Of a stretch of DNA of 64,000 nt, positions 45,565 to 54,500 are shown in pieces (the stretch's first letter is position 1; every line of letters begins with the position of its first letter). The stretch covers positions 1,798,001-1,862,000 of the forward strand of contig NZ_WTYN01000001.1 in the NCBI RefSeq assembly GCF_009827535.1, read 5' to 3'. A model generated the notes under the pieces. It saw only the letters and a program-made list of their open reading frames with translations, had not been told where the DNA came from and did no database searches. The DNA is from Qipengyuania oceanensis (GTDB taxonomy: Bacteria; Pseudomonadota; Alphaproteobacteria; Sphingomonadales; Sphingomonadaceae). The position numbers were made by a program, and so were the translations under genes.

Positions 45565-46176
45565 ATGGACGATCAAAGCGCCATCCCCGAAAGCGATCCC
45601 GTTGCACTGTTCGACGCGTGGTTTGCCGAGGCCGGGACGAGCGAGCCCAACGATCCCAACGCCATGGCACTCGCCACCGCCACGCCGGACGGAAACCCGT
45701 CGGTCCGGATGGTGCTGCTGAAGGGCCACGGGCCGGAAGGGTTCACCTTCTACACGAATGCCGAGAGCCGGAAGGGCGGCGAGATCCTCGCCAATCCCCG
45801 CGCCGCGCTGCTGTTCCACTGGAAGAGCCTGCGCCGGCAGATCCGGATCGAAGGCTCCTTGCACGAGGTTACCGCTGCACAGGCCGACGAGTATTTCCAC
45901 TCGCGCCCGCGCGTCTCACAGATCGGCTCCGCGGCATCGGACCAGTCGCGGCCCCTGCCCGGCCGCCAGACATATCTCGATCGGGTCGAGGACATCGCAC
46001 GGGAATTCCCCGAGGGCGATATCCCGCGACCATCGCACTGGACCGGCTTCACGCTCGTGCCCCAGCGGATGGAGTTCTGGCTAGGCCGGCCCAACCGGCT
46101 GCACGATCGGCGCCTGTTCGTGCGCGACGAGAGTGCCGCAGGCGACGGCTGGACCAGCGGGTTGCTATACCCATGA
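45565..46176 (+). CDS. pdxH: Pyridoxamine 5'-phosphate oxidase
   Basis: PdxH is an FMN-dependent oxidase that makes pyridoxal phosphate. The 203-aa protein has the FMN-binding split-barrel motifs SVRMVLLKGHGPEGFTFYTN, RAALLFHWKSLRRQIRIEGS and the C-terminal PQRMEFWLGRPNRLHDR followed by GLLYP. The stop codon overlaps the start of the cation-efflux gene by 4 nt (ATGA). It supplies PLP, which the CBS-aminotransferase of the polysaccharide locus would need, but no regulatory link is visible. Confidence 0.97.
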   Translation: MDDQSAIPESDPVALFDAWFAEAGTSEPNDPNAMALATATPDGNPSVRMVLLKGHGPEGFTFYTNAESRKGGEILANPRAALLFHWKSLRRQIRIEGSLHEVTAAQADEYFHSRPRVSQIGSAASDQSRPLPGRQTYLDRVEDIAREFPEGDIPRPSHWTGFTLVPQRMEFWLGRPNRLHDRRLFVRDESAAGDGWTSGLLYP

Positions 46177-47123
46177 CCGGCGCCGTCGACCCCGCTACCC
46201 GCGCGCAACTGACTCGCCGGGCCGCCTATGCCTCGATCGCGATGGCCGTGTTCCTCGCCGTGCTGAAGGGCTGGGCGACGTGGAAGACCGGCTCGGCCGC
46301 CATGCTCGGCAGCCTTGCCGATACCACGCTGGACCTCGTGGCCAGCATCGCGACGCTCATCGGCGTGTGGATCGCGGCGATGCCTGCGGACGAGGACCAT
46401 CGTTTCGGCCATGGCAAGGCAGAAGCACTGGCTGCCATGTTCCAGATCATGCTGATCGCACTATCGGCGGCCGCGATCGCATTCCGGTCGGTCGAGCATC
46501 TTCTCTACGGGGCGGAAACGTCCGCCGCGGGCGAGGGTATCGCGGTCTCGGTCATCGCGATCGCGGCGACCTTCGCGCTGCTCGCATGGCAGCGCTACGT
46601 CATCGCCAGGACCGGCAGCCTCGCGATCCGGACTGACAATCTTCACTACCAGTCCGACCTGTTCCTCAACCTCGCGGTCATCGCCGCGCTGGTGCTGGAT
46701 CAGTATATCGGCTGGAGCCAGGCCGACCCGCTGTTCGGCCTCGCGATCGCCGGCTGGCTGCTGTGGGGCGCGTGGAATGCCGCGAGCGAGGCGATCGATC
46801 ACCTCATGGACCGCGAATGGCCGGAAGATCGCCGCCAGCAGTTCGTCGCCGCTGCCGCCAAACATCCCGAGCTCAGCAATCTCCACGATCTGCGCACCCG
46901 CACCGCGGGCAATCGCGATTTCGTGCAGTTCCATGTCGATCTTCCGGGATCGATGACCGTCGACGAGGCGCACGAGGTGATCGAGAAGGTCGAAGAGGAT
47001 TTGTGCCGCCAGTTTCCCGGCATGGAGCTGCTCATCCACATCGATCCCGAAGGTCATGTCGACGAACCGGACAACCCGCTGGTGGAGGAAGACCAGTTCG
47101 CCAAGCTGGAGGACAAGCCCTGA
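46173..47123 (+). CDS. Cation diffusion facilitator transporter (FieF/CDF family)
   Basis: The 316-aa protein has six membrane helices and a cytoplasmic C-terminal domain. Helix 2 carries the CDF motif SLADTTLDLVASIATLIGVW, and helix 5 has NLHYQSDLFLNLAVIAALV, giving the D/D and H/D metal sites typical of Zn/Fe exporters. The C-terminal domain includes ELSNLHDLRTRTAGNRDFVQ. ATG 46173 overlaps the pdxH stop codon. The metal specificity cannot be told from the sequence. The phzF gene begins over its stop codon. Confidence 0.93.
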   Translation: MTGAVDPATRAQLTRRAAYASIAMAVFLAVLKGWATWKTGSAAMLGSLADTTLDLVASIATLIGVWIAAMPADEDHRFGHGKAEALAAMFQIMLIALSAAAIAFRSVEHLLYGAETSAAGEGIAVSVIAIAATFALLAWQRYVIARTGSLAIRTDNLHYQSDLFLNLAVIAALVLDQYIGWSQADPLFGLAIAGWLLWGAWNAASEAIDHLMDREWPEDRRQQFVAAAAKHPELSNLHDLRTRTAGNRDFVQFHVDLPGSMTVDEAHEVIEKVEEDLCRQFPGMELLIHIDPEGHVDEPDNPLVEEDQFAKLEDKP

Positions 47124-47932
47124 GACAGTCGCTGCCCTACTGGCATGTCGATGCGTTCGCCGACCGGCCGTTTGCGGGGAACCAGGCGGCAGTCATGCCG
47201 CTCGAAACATGGCTCGACGATGCGACCCTGCTCGCAATCGGTGAAGAAAACAATTTTGCCGAGACCGCCTTCTTCGTTCCCGACGAAACCGGCGAGGCGG
47301 ATTACGAATTGCGCTGGTTCACGCCGACAGAGGAAGTGCGCCTGTGCGGCCACGCCACCCTTGCCAGCGGGCACGTAGCGCTCACGCAGCAGGGCTTCAT
47401 GCCGGACGCCGACCGCGTTCGGTTCCGCACCCGCATGGCGGGCGTGCTGGAAGTCGCCCGGGCCGATCCAGGCTACGAGCTGGCGCTCCCTGCAATCCGG
47501 ACGAGCCGCAGCGAATGGCCCGAAGCGGTCGAACTGCTCGGTGCACGCCCACAGGAAGTGTGGCTGAACGAGGATCGGTACGGCATCTATCTTTTCGGCA
47601 GCGAAGAGGAAGTGCGCGCGCTCGACCCGGATTTGCGTGGGTTGAAGAGGCTAGGGAACGACCAATTCATCTGCACGGCGGCCGGCAGCGAAAGCGATGT
47701 CGTCAGCCGGGTCTTCGTACCTGGCGGCGGCGTCGACGAGGACAGCTTCACCGGTAGCGCACACGCCTGCCTCACGCCGTTCTGGTGCGAGCGGCTCGGC
47801 AGAACCCACTTCACCGCTTTCCAGGCGTCGGACCGGGGCGGGCATGCGACATGCAGGCTGGATGGCGACCGCGCGGTGCTCGGGGGCCAATGCTTCACCG
47901 TGGTCGAAGGGCGGTTCTACCTCGCCGGATAG
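47120..47932 (+). CDS. PhzF-family isomerase/epimerase-like protein, CTG start
   Basis: This 270-aa protein has the PhzF fold signatures: YWHVDAFADRPFAGNQAAVM, NNFAETAFFVP, RLCGHATLASGHVAL and EDSFTGSAHACLTPFWCERL. The active-site Glu (NFAET) is present. Members include trans-2,3-dihydro-3-hydroxyanthranilate isomerase and many uncharacterised proteins. No in-frame ATG, GTG or TTG precedes the conserved YWHVDAF. The likely start is CTG at 47120 with GGAGG 7 nt upstream, overlapping the transporter's TGA. Its last 16 nt overlap the convergent hydrolase gene. Confidence 0.85.
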   Translation: MRQSLPYWHVDAFADRPFAGNQAAVMPLETWLDDATLLAIGEENNFAETAFFVPDETGEADYELRWFTPTEEVRLCGHATLASGHVALTQQGFMPDADRVRFRTRMAGVLEVARADPGYELALPAIRTSRSEWPEAVELLGARPQEVWLNEDRYGIYLFGSEEEVRALDPDLRGLKRLGNDQFICTAAGSESDVVSRVFVPGGGVDEDSFTGSAHACLTPFWCERLGRTHFTAFQASDRGGHATCRLDGDRAVLGGQCFTVVEGRFYLAG

Positions 47933-49044
47933 AGCGCGAGGATATCGGCGACTTCCTGCAGCATTGGCGGACGCTCGGCGGCATCAGAATGGCCCAGCCG
48001 CACGATCGTCACCCGCTGTTCGGGCGATACGATAACGTACTGTCCCATGTGGCCGATCATCGCGAAGACGCTGTCCGGGGCGCGATCGGGAAACAGCGGG
48101 TTCTCCGCTTCGCCGGTATCTCGGTTAAGCCAGGTCTGGCCGCCGTAATTGGGCTGGCGCGGGCTCGGCGTGGTCATGAAGCGCACCCAGCTCTGCGGCA
48201 CGATCTGCGTGCCGTTTTCTGAGCGCCCCTGGCGGCGCAGGAACTCGCCGAATTTCGCCCAGTCGCGCGCGGTCGCTTGCATCAGGCTGCCTCCGATCAG
48301 CGTTCCGCTGGCATCGTATTCGGGCACGACAGACGTCATGCCGAGCGGGCCGAACAACCGCGACCGGAGGTAATCGCCGACCGCCTTGCGCCGGGTGTCG
48401 GGGTCATCGCTGTCGGTCAGCACGCGTGCCGCGATGTCGGCGAGAATGACGGTAGTATTGCTCGAATATTCGAAGGTGCGGCCGGGCTCGTCCTCGAGCG
48501 GCTGGCTCTCGGCATAATCGGCCATATCGTCGCGCCCGTCGAGGAAGAGCATCCGCACCTCGGACGAATCATAGGGCGGATCGCCCGCCTCGGTATGGCG
48601 CAAGCCCGAGCGCATCTGCAGCAGTTGGCGCAAGGTTATGTCGGAGCGCGGGTCGCCCGGCCTCTGCCATCGCGGGATCGGCGGCGACTGGTCGAGGGTC
48701 AGCCGCCCGTCGGCGACCAGCATGCCGATAAGCACGGCGGTGATCGTCTTGGCCATCGACCAGCTGACGAAGCGCGTATCCGCGTCGTAGCCTTCGGCGT
48801 AGCGTTCTGCGGCGATCTTGCCGTCCTGCATCACGATCAGCGCGCGCGTCTCGCCCAGTCCGTCCTTGGTGAAGGTCTCGTCGACCGCCCGGGCGAGCTT
48901 TTTCTCAGGCGCGCCGGGCGTGGCAGTCACCGCTGCCATGGCAGCCTCGCTCAGCGGCTCTTCGACCGGAGCGGTATCGCCGCAAGCTGCGAGGGCTGGC
49001 AGCATGGCGATCGAGCAGATAAGGGGGGCGCGCCGCAACGTCAT
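47917..49044 (-). CDS. Serine hydrolase, beta-lactamase/penicillin-binding-like family (class C fold), lipoprotein
   Basis: The 375-aa protein has a lipoprotein signal peptide with lipobox LPALAACGD. The family motifs are FVSWSMAKTITAVLIGML (SxxK, nucleophile Ser) and TFEYSSNTTVILADI (YxN-like), followed by SLMQATARDWAKFGEFLRRQ. Such enzymes include esterases, amide hydrolases and beta-lactamase-related proteins; the substrate is unknown. I chose ATG 49044 because GAGGGAG lies just upstream and a lipobox follows; the longer ORF adds 20 residues. It is divergent from the small gene at 49079. Confidence 0.85.
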   Translation of the reverse strand: MTLRRAPLICSIAMLPALAACGDTAPVEEPLSEAAMAAVTATPGAPEKKLARAVDETFTKDGLGETRALIVMQDGKIAAERYAEGYDADTRFVSWSMAKTITAVLIGMLVADGRLTLDQSPPIPRWQRPGDPRSDITLRQLLQMRSGLRHTEAGDPPYDSSEVRMLFLDGRDDMADYAESQPLEDEPGRTFEYSSNTTVILADIAARVLTDSDDPDTRRKAVGDYLRSRLFGPLGMTSVVPEYDASGTLIGGSLMQATARDWAKFGEFLRRQGRSENGTQIVPQSWVRFMTTPSPRQPNYGGQTWLNRDTGEAENPLFPDRAPDSVFAMIGHMGQYVIVSPEQRVTIVRLGHSDAAERPPMLQEVADILALYPAR

Positions 49045-49078
49045 GGCGGCTCCCTCTACCAAGGACACGCGCATTTCA

Positions 49079-49432
49079 ATGGCCAAGACCAGCCGCCGCC
49101 GCAATCGTTCGAAACCCGGCGGGGCGTGGAAATGGATCGCGCTCTTCGTCCTCGCTGCGATCGTCGCGGCCTGGTACGCTTACCGCGTGCCAGTCTCGGG
49201 CTATTCGTCTGCCGCGACGGCCTACACGGCGCGGGTGGCCTGCTCCTGCCATTTCGTCGGCGGGCGCGAGCTGGGCGACTGCGCGAAGGACAAGATTTCC
49301 GGCATGGAAATGGTCATGCTGAGCGCCGACGAGGAGGCCAAATCGGTCACTGCCTCGATCCCGCTGGTCAAGAGCGACACCGCGACCTATCGCGAAGGAT
49401 ACGGCTGCGTCCTGCAGGAATGGCAGGGCTGA
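49079..49432 (+). CDS. Small membrane protein with Cys-rich motif, unknown
   Basis: This is a 117-aa protein with one N-terminal membrane helix (about residues 16-38, WKWIALFVLAAIVAAWYAYR). A short periplasmic domain follows with four cysteines (ARVACSCHFVGGRELGDC, then EGYGCVLQEWQG) and GMEMVMLSADEEAKSVTASI. I do not recognise a characterised family. It is divergent from the serine hydrolase gene, with starts only about 35 nt apart, so they may share a control region. ATG 49043 is an alternative start 12 codons upstream. Confidence 0.65.
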   Translation: MAKTSRRRNRSKPGGAWKWIALFVLAAIVAAWYAYRVPVSGYSSAATAYTARVACSCHFVGGRELGDCAKDKISGMEMVMLSADEEAKSVTASIPLVKSDTATYREGYGCVLQEWQG

Positions 49433-49436
49433 CGGG

Positions 49437-50399
49437 CTAGGCGCCGAGGCCGCGCGTCTCGCCGTCGAGAAAATCGGCATAGGCGGCGGCAATGCCGTCG
49501 CGCAGGCCGATGGACGGCTGCCATCCCAGATCCGACAGTTTCGAGCAGTCGAGCAGCTTGCGCGGCGTTCCGTCGGGCTTGCTGGCGTCGAATTCAATCC
49601 CGCCGGTAAAGCCGACCACTTCGGCGACCAGTCGGGCCAGGTCCCCGATGGCGATGTCCTCGCCCGCGCCGACATTGACGTGTTCGGCCTCGTCGTAATG
49701 CACCAGCAGGTGGACCAGCGCATCGGCGAGATCGTCGACATGCAGGAATTCGCGGCGCGGCGTGCCCGTGCCCCACACTTCGATCGCGTCCGCATCACCC
49801 GTCTTCGCTTCATGGGTCTTGCGGATCAGTGCGGGAAGAACGTGGCTGTTCTTGGGATGGTAATTGTCGCCAGGGCCGTAAAGGTTGGTCGGCATGGCGG
49901 AGATATAGCTGCGGCCGTGCTGCTTGCGATAAGCCTGCGCCAGCTTGATGCCGGCGATTTTGGCAATGGCGTACCATTCGTTGGTCGGCTCGAGCAGCCC
50001 CGTCAGCAGCGCGTCTTCGCGCATCGGCTGCGCGGCAAGGCGCGGATAGATGCAGGACGAGCCGAGAAACAGCAGCCGGTCGACGTCGGCGCGGTGCGCG
50101 GCCTCGATCACGTTGGCCGCGATCATCAGGTTGTCGTAGAGAAAATCCGCCGGATAGCTGTCGTTGGCAAGGATGCCACCGACCTTTGCCGCGGCAAGGA
50201 CGATGGCGTCAGGCGTTTCTTCGGCGAGCCAGGCGCGCACGCTTGCCTGATCGCGCAAGTCGAGGCTGCGCTCGGTCGTCAGGACCTCGCATGCCTCGCT
50301 TTCCAGCCGCCGCACGAGCGCACCGCCGACCATTCCGCGATGGCCGGCGATCCAGATTCGCTTGCCTGCAAGCGGAAAGACGGGCTCAGCCATGGACAT
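49437..50399 (-). CDS. fcl: GDP-L-fucose synthase
   Basis: Fcl (WcaG) converts GDP-4-keto-6-deoxy-mannose to GDP-L-fucose. The 320-aa SDR has [57 protein letters not shown] and the catalytic [20 protein letters not shown] (YxxxK). [20 protein letters not shown] is typical of the enzyme. Its start overlaps the end of gmd. Since gmd is interrupted, it may lack its substrate unless another gmd exists elsewhere. ATG 50393 is a second possible start. Confidence 0.94.
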   Translation of the reverse strand: MSMAEPVFPLAGKRIWIAGHRGMVGGALVRRLESEACEVLTTERSLDLRDQASVRAWLAEETPDAIVLAAAKVGGILANDSYPADFLYDNLMIAANVIEAAHRADVDRLLFLGSSCIYPRLAAQPMREDALLTGLLEPTNEWYAIAKIAGIKLAQAYRKQHGRSYISAMPTNLYGPGDNYHPKNSHVLPALIRKTHEAKTGDADAIEVWGTGTPRREFLHVDDLADALVHLLVHYDEAEHVNVGAGEDIAIGDLARLVAEVVGFTGGIEFDASKPDGTPRKLLDCSKLSDLGWQPSIGLRDGIAAAYADFLDGETRGLGA

Positions 50400-51475
50400 T
50401 GCCGTTGGCGAGCGCGGCCATGTCCGCCTCGACCATTTCGCGTGCAAGGTCGCGCGCGCTGGTATCGTGTGTCCAACCGAGCTTCTCGCGCGCCTTGGTC
50501 GGATCGCCGATCAGCAGGTCGACTTCGGTCGGCCGGAAATAGGCCGGGTCCACTTCGATCAGCACCTTGCCGGATTTGTTGCACACGCCGGTTTCACCCA
50601 CGCCTTCGCCGGTGAATTCGAGGTCGATGCCCGCGTCGGCGAATGCCCAGCGGGCAAAGTCGCGCACGCTCGTCGTCTCGCCGGTCGCGAGGACGTAATC
50701 GTCGGGCTCGTCCTGCTGCATCATCAGCCACATGCCGCGCACGTATTCGCGAGCATGCCCCCAGTCGCGCTTGGCATCGAGATTGCCGAGGTAGAGCCTC
50801 TCCTGCTGTCCCGCCGCGATGGCGGCAGCGGCACGGGTGATCTTGCGGGTCACGAAGGTTTCGCCCCGCAGGGGGCTCTCGTGATTGAACAGGATGCCAT
50901 TGGAGGCGTGTATGCCGTAAGCCTCTCGGTAATTGACGACCGTCCAGTAGGCGAACAGCTTAATTGACGACCGTCCAGTAGGCGAACAGCTTGGCGACGC
51001 CATAGGGGCTGCGCGGGTAGAAGGGCGTGGTCTCGCTCTGTGGAACCTGCTGGGCAAGACCGTACATCTCCGATGTCGCGGCCTGGTAGAAGCGGACCTT
51101 GTCTTCCATCCCGAGAATCCGGATCGCCTCGAGCAGCCGCAACGTGCCGATCCCGTCGGCATTGGAGGTGTATTCGGGCGTCTCGAAACTGACCAGCACA
51201 TGGCTCTGCGCGCCCAGATTGTATATCTCGTCCGGCTGTACCTGCTGCACGATGCGGATGAGGTTGGTCGCATCGGTCAGATCGCCGTAGTGGAGAATGA
51301 AGCGTGGATCCTCTTCGTGCGGATCCTGGTAGATATCCTCGATCCGCCCGGTGTTGAACGAGCTCGAGCGGCGCTTGATGCCGTGGACGGTATAGCCCTT
51401 GTCGAGCAGCAGCCGCGCGAGATAGGCGCCGTCCTGCCCCGTCACTCCGGTAATGAGCGCTGTCTTTCCCGCCAT
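50386..51475 (-). pseudogene. gmd: GDP-mannose 4,6-dehydratase, interrupted by a 31-bp tandem duplication
   Basis: The gene encodes the enzyme that makes GDP-4-keto-6-deoxy-mannose. Residues 1-172 read normally: [62 protein letters not shown] and the catalytic PYGVAK (YxxxK). A TAA stop then appears at 50962-50960, exactly at the junction of two identical 31-bp copies (50931-50961 and 50962-50992). The rest continues in another frame: [39 protein letters not shown] and [20 protein letters not shown]. Removing one copy restores a 352-aa Gmd. It may be a recent mutation, a reversible switch or an assembly error. Confidence 0.9.
50931..50992. repeat. Perfect 31-bp tandem direct repeat inside gmd
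   Basis: The unit occurs at 50931-50961 and again directly at 50962-50992 with no base between. On the coding strand it encodes [10 protein letters not shown]. Because 31 is not a multiple of three, the second copy shifts the frame and creates a TAA at the junction. Both copies are identical, so the event is recent or the repeat is dynamic. I found no insertion-sequence ends next to it. Confidence 0.97.
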
Positions 51476-51535
51476 GTCCGCGTCCCCGTTGCCAAGCGGC
51501 GAGTTAGGCGAAGCGTCACCCTATGCGCAAGCGTG

Positions 51536-52423
51536 TCACTCGCCCGGCAGGATGCAGTCCGGATGATAGATGTCGTATGGCGCGGGTGCGGCCGGCGGCG
51601 GGCATTGCTGCGCTGGCTTGCCGGTCGCCAGACAAGCCTCGTGAAACGCGCGTAAGCGCGCTTGCTGCGCTTCGTTATCGGTCCGCGCCGCCGCGAGACG
51701 CGCGACATCGTCCTTGCTGCACAGCGGCTTGCGTTTCATGACCGCGATGCGCCGCATGGTGTCGACCTTGCAGGCCTTGGCCAGTGCGGGCGGAGCGGGG
51801 ACCGGCTCGTCTTTCGAACAACCGACGCCGCTAAAAATGCCATCCGGCTCGCCGAAACGGATTTCAAATTCGGGCGAGGCATCCAGCAGGCCGAGCGCGA
51901 GATAACCTTGCGCATCCCGGTGGATATGCGTGATGCCCAAGACCAGCGGGCCCGGTGTCTTGCCGCCCGCATCCTGGAAGCGTGGGCAGCCATCGACGAG
52001 GACTACCTTGCCCGAATAGGACGGCGGGCCTTCGAGCGTGCAGGTCGTGATCCGCTCACGCGACGGTTCGATCACAACTTCGCGCGGGATCGCCCGGATG
52101 AAGCGGGCGACGTCGGCCGCGATCGGCTCGTCTGGCACGAAGCCTCCGCGCTGGCTCGTCCGCGTGACAGAGAGCGCCGGTGCATCGAGCACCGTGCCGA
52201 AGCCGTCTTCGCCCAGGCTCATTCCGACCGTCGGACCAGTAGCGGGCTCGCCTTCCTGCGGCTGCCATTGCAATCGGGTGACGGGAGCATCCGGGTCGCG
52301 GAAATCGCCGCGCCACCAGTTCGGCGGGATGAAATAGAGCAGGAAGGGCAGTGCGACGAAGCCGGCCAGCAGCGCCAGCGCGGCGGGCGGAACCTGACCG
52401 CTCTTGCCGCGCCAGAAGCTCAC
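51536..52423 (-). CDS. Hypothetical protein with N-terminal membrane helix
   Basis: The 295-aa protein has a single membrane helix near the N-terminus (residues 14-33, [20 protein letters not shown]). The remainder is periplasmic with several cysteines ([43 protein letters not shown]) that could form disulfides. The central part ([16 protein letters not shown]) and [15 protein letters not shown] do not match any family I know. The GTG start overlaps the mnmA stop codon (GTGA), so it is probably co-translated with mnmA. Confidence 0.65.
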   Translation of the reverse strand: MSFWRGKSGQVPPAALALLAGFVALPFLLYFIPPNWWRGDFRDPDAPVTRLQWQPQEGEPATGPTVGMSLGEDGFGTVLDAPALSVTRTSQRGGFVPDEPIAADVARFIRAIPREVVIEPSRERITTCTLEGPPSYSGKVVLVDGCPRFQDAGGKTPGPLVLGITHIHRDAQGYLALGLLDASPEFEIRFGEPDGIFSGVGCSKDEPVPAPPALAKACKVDTMRRIAVMKRKPLCSKDDVARLAAARTDNEAQQARLRAFHEACLATGKPAQQCPPPAAPAPYDIYHPDCILPGE

Positions 52424-53583
52424 TCCTGCTCCGCGGTTCCGGTGGTGTCGGCGATCCAGCCGCCGCCGACCACGCGCTCCCCGGCGTAGATCACCGCGGC
52501 CTGTCCGGGCGACACGCCGTATTCGGGCGAATCGAAATGGAGCACAACCGCGCCGCCTTCGCCAAGCGATCCTTCGAGCCGCACCGGCACCGGCTTGGCG
52601 AGGCTGCGGACCTTGGCCGTCAGCCGCGTGTCGGGCAGGGGGCCGATACGATTGGTTTCGATCACCCGTGCGCTCGAAACAGCGAGCATCCGGCGCGGGC
52701 CGACCTGTACTTCACGCGTGCCCGCATCGATGCCCACCACGTAGAGCGGTTCGGGCTGTCCGCCGATTTCCAGGCCGCGGCGCTGGCCGACGGTGTAATG
52801 GATCACGCCCTTGTGCTCGCCGAGAATCTCGCCGGTTTGCGCGTGGACGATCGCGCCCGGCGCTCCGCCCGCGGGACGCATCTTCTCGACGATCCTGGCA
52901 TAATCGCCGTCCGGCACGAAGCAGATGTCCTGGCTGTCGGGCTTGGCCGCATTGCGCAGCCCGGCCGCCTCCGCCAGTTCGCGCACCTGCGATTTCGGCA
53001 TGCCGCCGAGGGGGAAGCGGATGAAATCGAGCTGATCTTCGGTCGTGCCGTAGAGGAAATAGGACTGGTCGCGCGCCGGATCCGCCGCGCGGTGCAATTG
53101 CGGCCCCGTAGGCGTGGCGAGGCGCTTCACGTAATGGCCGGTCGCGATGCAATCGGCGCCCAGTTCCTTCGCCATGCGAAGCAGGTCGGTGAACTTGGGG
53201 CCCATGTTGCAGCGGATGCAGGGTACGGGCGTGCGCCCGGCAAGGTAATCGTCGGCGAACTGCTCGACCACTTCCTCACGGAAAGCGCTTTCGTGATCGA
53301 AAACGTAATGCGCAAAGCCAAGGCGATCCGCCACGGCGCGGGCATCGCTGATGTCGTCTCCTGCGCAGCAGGCACCTTTGCGACCGGTGGCGGCACCATA
53401 GTCGTAGAGTTGTAGCGTGATCCCGATGACCTGTGCGCCGCTGCGGGCGGCGAGGGCCGCGACGACCGAGGAATCGACACCGCCCGACATGGCGACGACG
53501 ATCGTGCTTTCGCCCGCTGCGCGGGGCAGGTCGAAGAGCGCCGCAGCCTCGTCGGCCGGCATTTCGAGAGCGGTTGATGGCAT
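52420..53583 (-). CDS. mnmA: tRNA 2-thiouridine(34) synthase MnmA
   Basis: MnmA thiolates U34 of tRNAs for Glu, Gln and Lys using ATP. The 387-aa protein has the PP-loop [19 protein letters not shown], then [19 protein letters not shown] with the first catalytic Cys, [16 protein letters not shown], the second Cys in [13 protein letters not shown], and the C-terminal beta-barrel ([35 protein letters not shown]). I chose ATG 53583, which gives a normal N-terminus; longer in-frame starts add non-conserved residues. It is divergent from the 53693 gene. Confidence 0.95.
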   Translation of the reverse strand: MPSTALEMPADEAAALFDLPRAAGESTIVVAMSGGVDSSVVAALAARSGAQVIGITLQLYDYGAATGRKGACCAGDDISDARAVADRLGFAHYVFDHESAFREEVVEQFADDYLAGRTPVPCIRCNMGPKFTDLLRMAKELGADCIATGHYVKRLATPTGPQLHRAADPARDQSYFLYGTTEDQLDFIRFPLGGMPKSQVRELAEAAGLRNAAKPDSQDICFVPDGDYARIVEKMRPAGGAPGAIVHAQTGEILGEHKGVIHYTVGQRRGLEIGGQPEPLYVVGIDAGTREVQVGPRRMLAVSSARVIETNRIGPLPDTRLTAKVRSLAKPVPVRLEGSLGEGGAVVLHFDSPEYGVSPGQAAVIYAGERVVGGGWIADTTGTAEQE

Positions 53584-53660
53584 GATTGCGCTGCCCATAC
53601 ACGTCGGCGCGCTCTCTTGCCAAGCTGCGCGTGTGTCGCGCGGCCGGCGGGGTTTCACAT

Positions 53661-53687
53661 CTTCTTTACCATACCGGCGGTAAGAAG
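53661..53687. promoter_or_regulatory. Inverted repeat overlapping the start region of the 53693 gene
   Basis: Arms CTTCTTTACC (53661-53670) and GGTAAGAAG (53679-53687) pair over 9 bp with one bulged T and an 8-nt loop. The right arm contains AAGAAG, which with the following GG is the likely Shine-Dalgarno for ATG 53693. It could be an RNA hairpin that limits translation or an operator for the divergent mnmA and 53693 genes. Confidence 0.35.
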
Positions 53688-53692
53688 GGTGC

Positions 53693-54022
53693 ATGTTCGA
53701 AGGAAAGACCCTCCACCGGCAATTCGCCGACGCCCGGGCCCAAACCCGGGCCGAAACGGGTGACGGCCTGCAGCTGCGCGAACTCGTGTGGAGCGAACTC
53801 GTGGCGCGTCTGGCGGCATCAAGCGAGGGTCGCGCCGAGTTGGAACGGGTCGCAGGGGTGGCTGGCGGGAGCTTCGGTCACTTCCCGAAGGTGACCGCAC
53901 AGGCGCTTTGCGAAGGGAAATACCCTGTTAACCGTAATGCTTTAGAGCATGGCAAAATCATTGAGGCACATGGGGGCGAGGCCGTGATCGAAGCGGTAAC
54001 AGGCGACCGAGAGAATTCATGA
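53693..54022 (+). CDS. Small conserved-looking protein co-translated with sciP
   Basis: The 109-aa protein is acidic with a helical N-terminal half ([20 protein letters not shown], then [16 protein letters not shown]) and a C-terminal part [20 protein letters not shown] followed by [14 protein letters not shown] do not recognise a family and see no signal peptide. Its stop overlaps the sciP start by 4 nt (ATGA), so both proteins should be made together. By association it may act in cell-cycle control; this is inference only. Confidence 0.7.
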   Translation: MFEGKTLHRQFADARAQTRAETGDGLQLRELVWSELVARLAASSEGRAELERVAGVAGGSFGHFPKVTAQALCEGKYPVNRNALEHGKIIEAHGGEAVIEAVTGDRENS

Positions 54023-54318
54023 TCGAGAACCAAGACATCCGTCCCGCCGAAGTGATCGGCCCGCTCGGCGAGCCGATGACGATCGACGATCTGCCTCCGC
54101 CGGAAACGAAGCGGTGGGTCGTGCGGCGCAAGGCCGAAGTCGTCGCGGCGGTCAACGGCGGCCTGCTGACGATCGACGAGGTGCTCGAGCGCTACAGCCT
54201 TACGCTGGAGGAATTCGCATCGTGGCAGCGGGCAGTAGACCGCTCGGGGATGCAGGGCCTGCGGGTGACCCGAATCCAGCATTATCGCGATCTCTACGAG
54301 CGCCAGCTGAAGTATTGA
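54019..54318 (+). CDS. sciP: CtrA inhibitor SciP (DUF1153)
   Basis: SciP binds CtrA-activated promoters and blocks transcription in early cell-cycle stages of alphaproteobacteria such as Caulobacter. The 99-aa protein is a close match: VIGPLGEPMTIDDLPPPETK, then RWVVRRKAEVVAAVNGGLLT and IDEVLERYSLTLEEFASWQR with the helix-turn-helix and GLRVTRIQHYRDL. The upstream gene overlaps it (ATGA). A half site TTAACCGT at 53928-53935, within the upstream gene, is near the CtrA half-site consensus TTAACCAT but may be chance. A terminator follows. Confidence 0.93.
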   Translation: MIENQDIRPAEVIGPLGEPMTIDDLPPPETKRWVVRRKAEVVAAVNGGLLTIDEVLERYSLTLEEFASWQRAVDRSGMQGLRVTRIQHYRDLYERQLKY

Positions 54319-54356
54319 GGTGGCAGGACGGGTACGCACCTAAAGGCGTAAAGTCC

Positions 54357-54374
54357 GAAAATCTAAAGATTTTC
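54357..54374. other. Short perfect inverted repeat between sciP and its terminator
   Basis: Arms GAAAATC and GATTTTC (7 bp each) are separated by TAAA. The arms are A/T-rich and no T-run follows directly, so it is not a terminator on its own. It lies just before the sciP terminator at 54381 and may be part of a longer 3'-end structure. Confidence 0.35.
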
Positions 54375-54380
54375 AATCGG

Positions 54381-54407
54381 AAAGGCCCCCTCTGCGGGGC
54401 CTTTTTC
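54381..54407 (+). terminator. Rho-independent terminator after sciP
   Basis: A GC-rich stem of AAGGCCCC pairing with GGGGCCTT around a short loop is followed by a run of T. It lies 60 nt after the sciP stop and about 100 nt before the next gene, ending the 53693-sciP transcript. Confidence 0.88.
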
Positions 54408-54500
54408 GTATGCCCGCGAAAATGGCTCGGGAACCGGCGAGCCTCGAGCACCGTTGTCTGCGGGTAACTCCACAGGAAATATAACAGGAGGAAGTGGAAA

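Noticed and set aside
45618-46172. A long N-terminal extension of the cation-efflux gene
   Set aside because: It only reads through pdxH in another frame; ATG 46173, overlapping the pdxH stop codon, is the natural start.
50931-50992. Insertion sequence or target-site duplication in gmd
   Set aside because: The two copies are directly adjacent with nothing between them, so no element is present; a replication slip is simpler.
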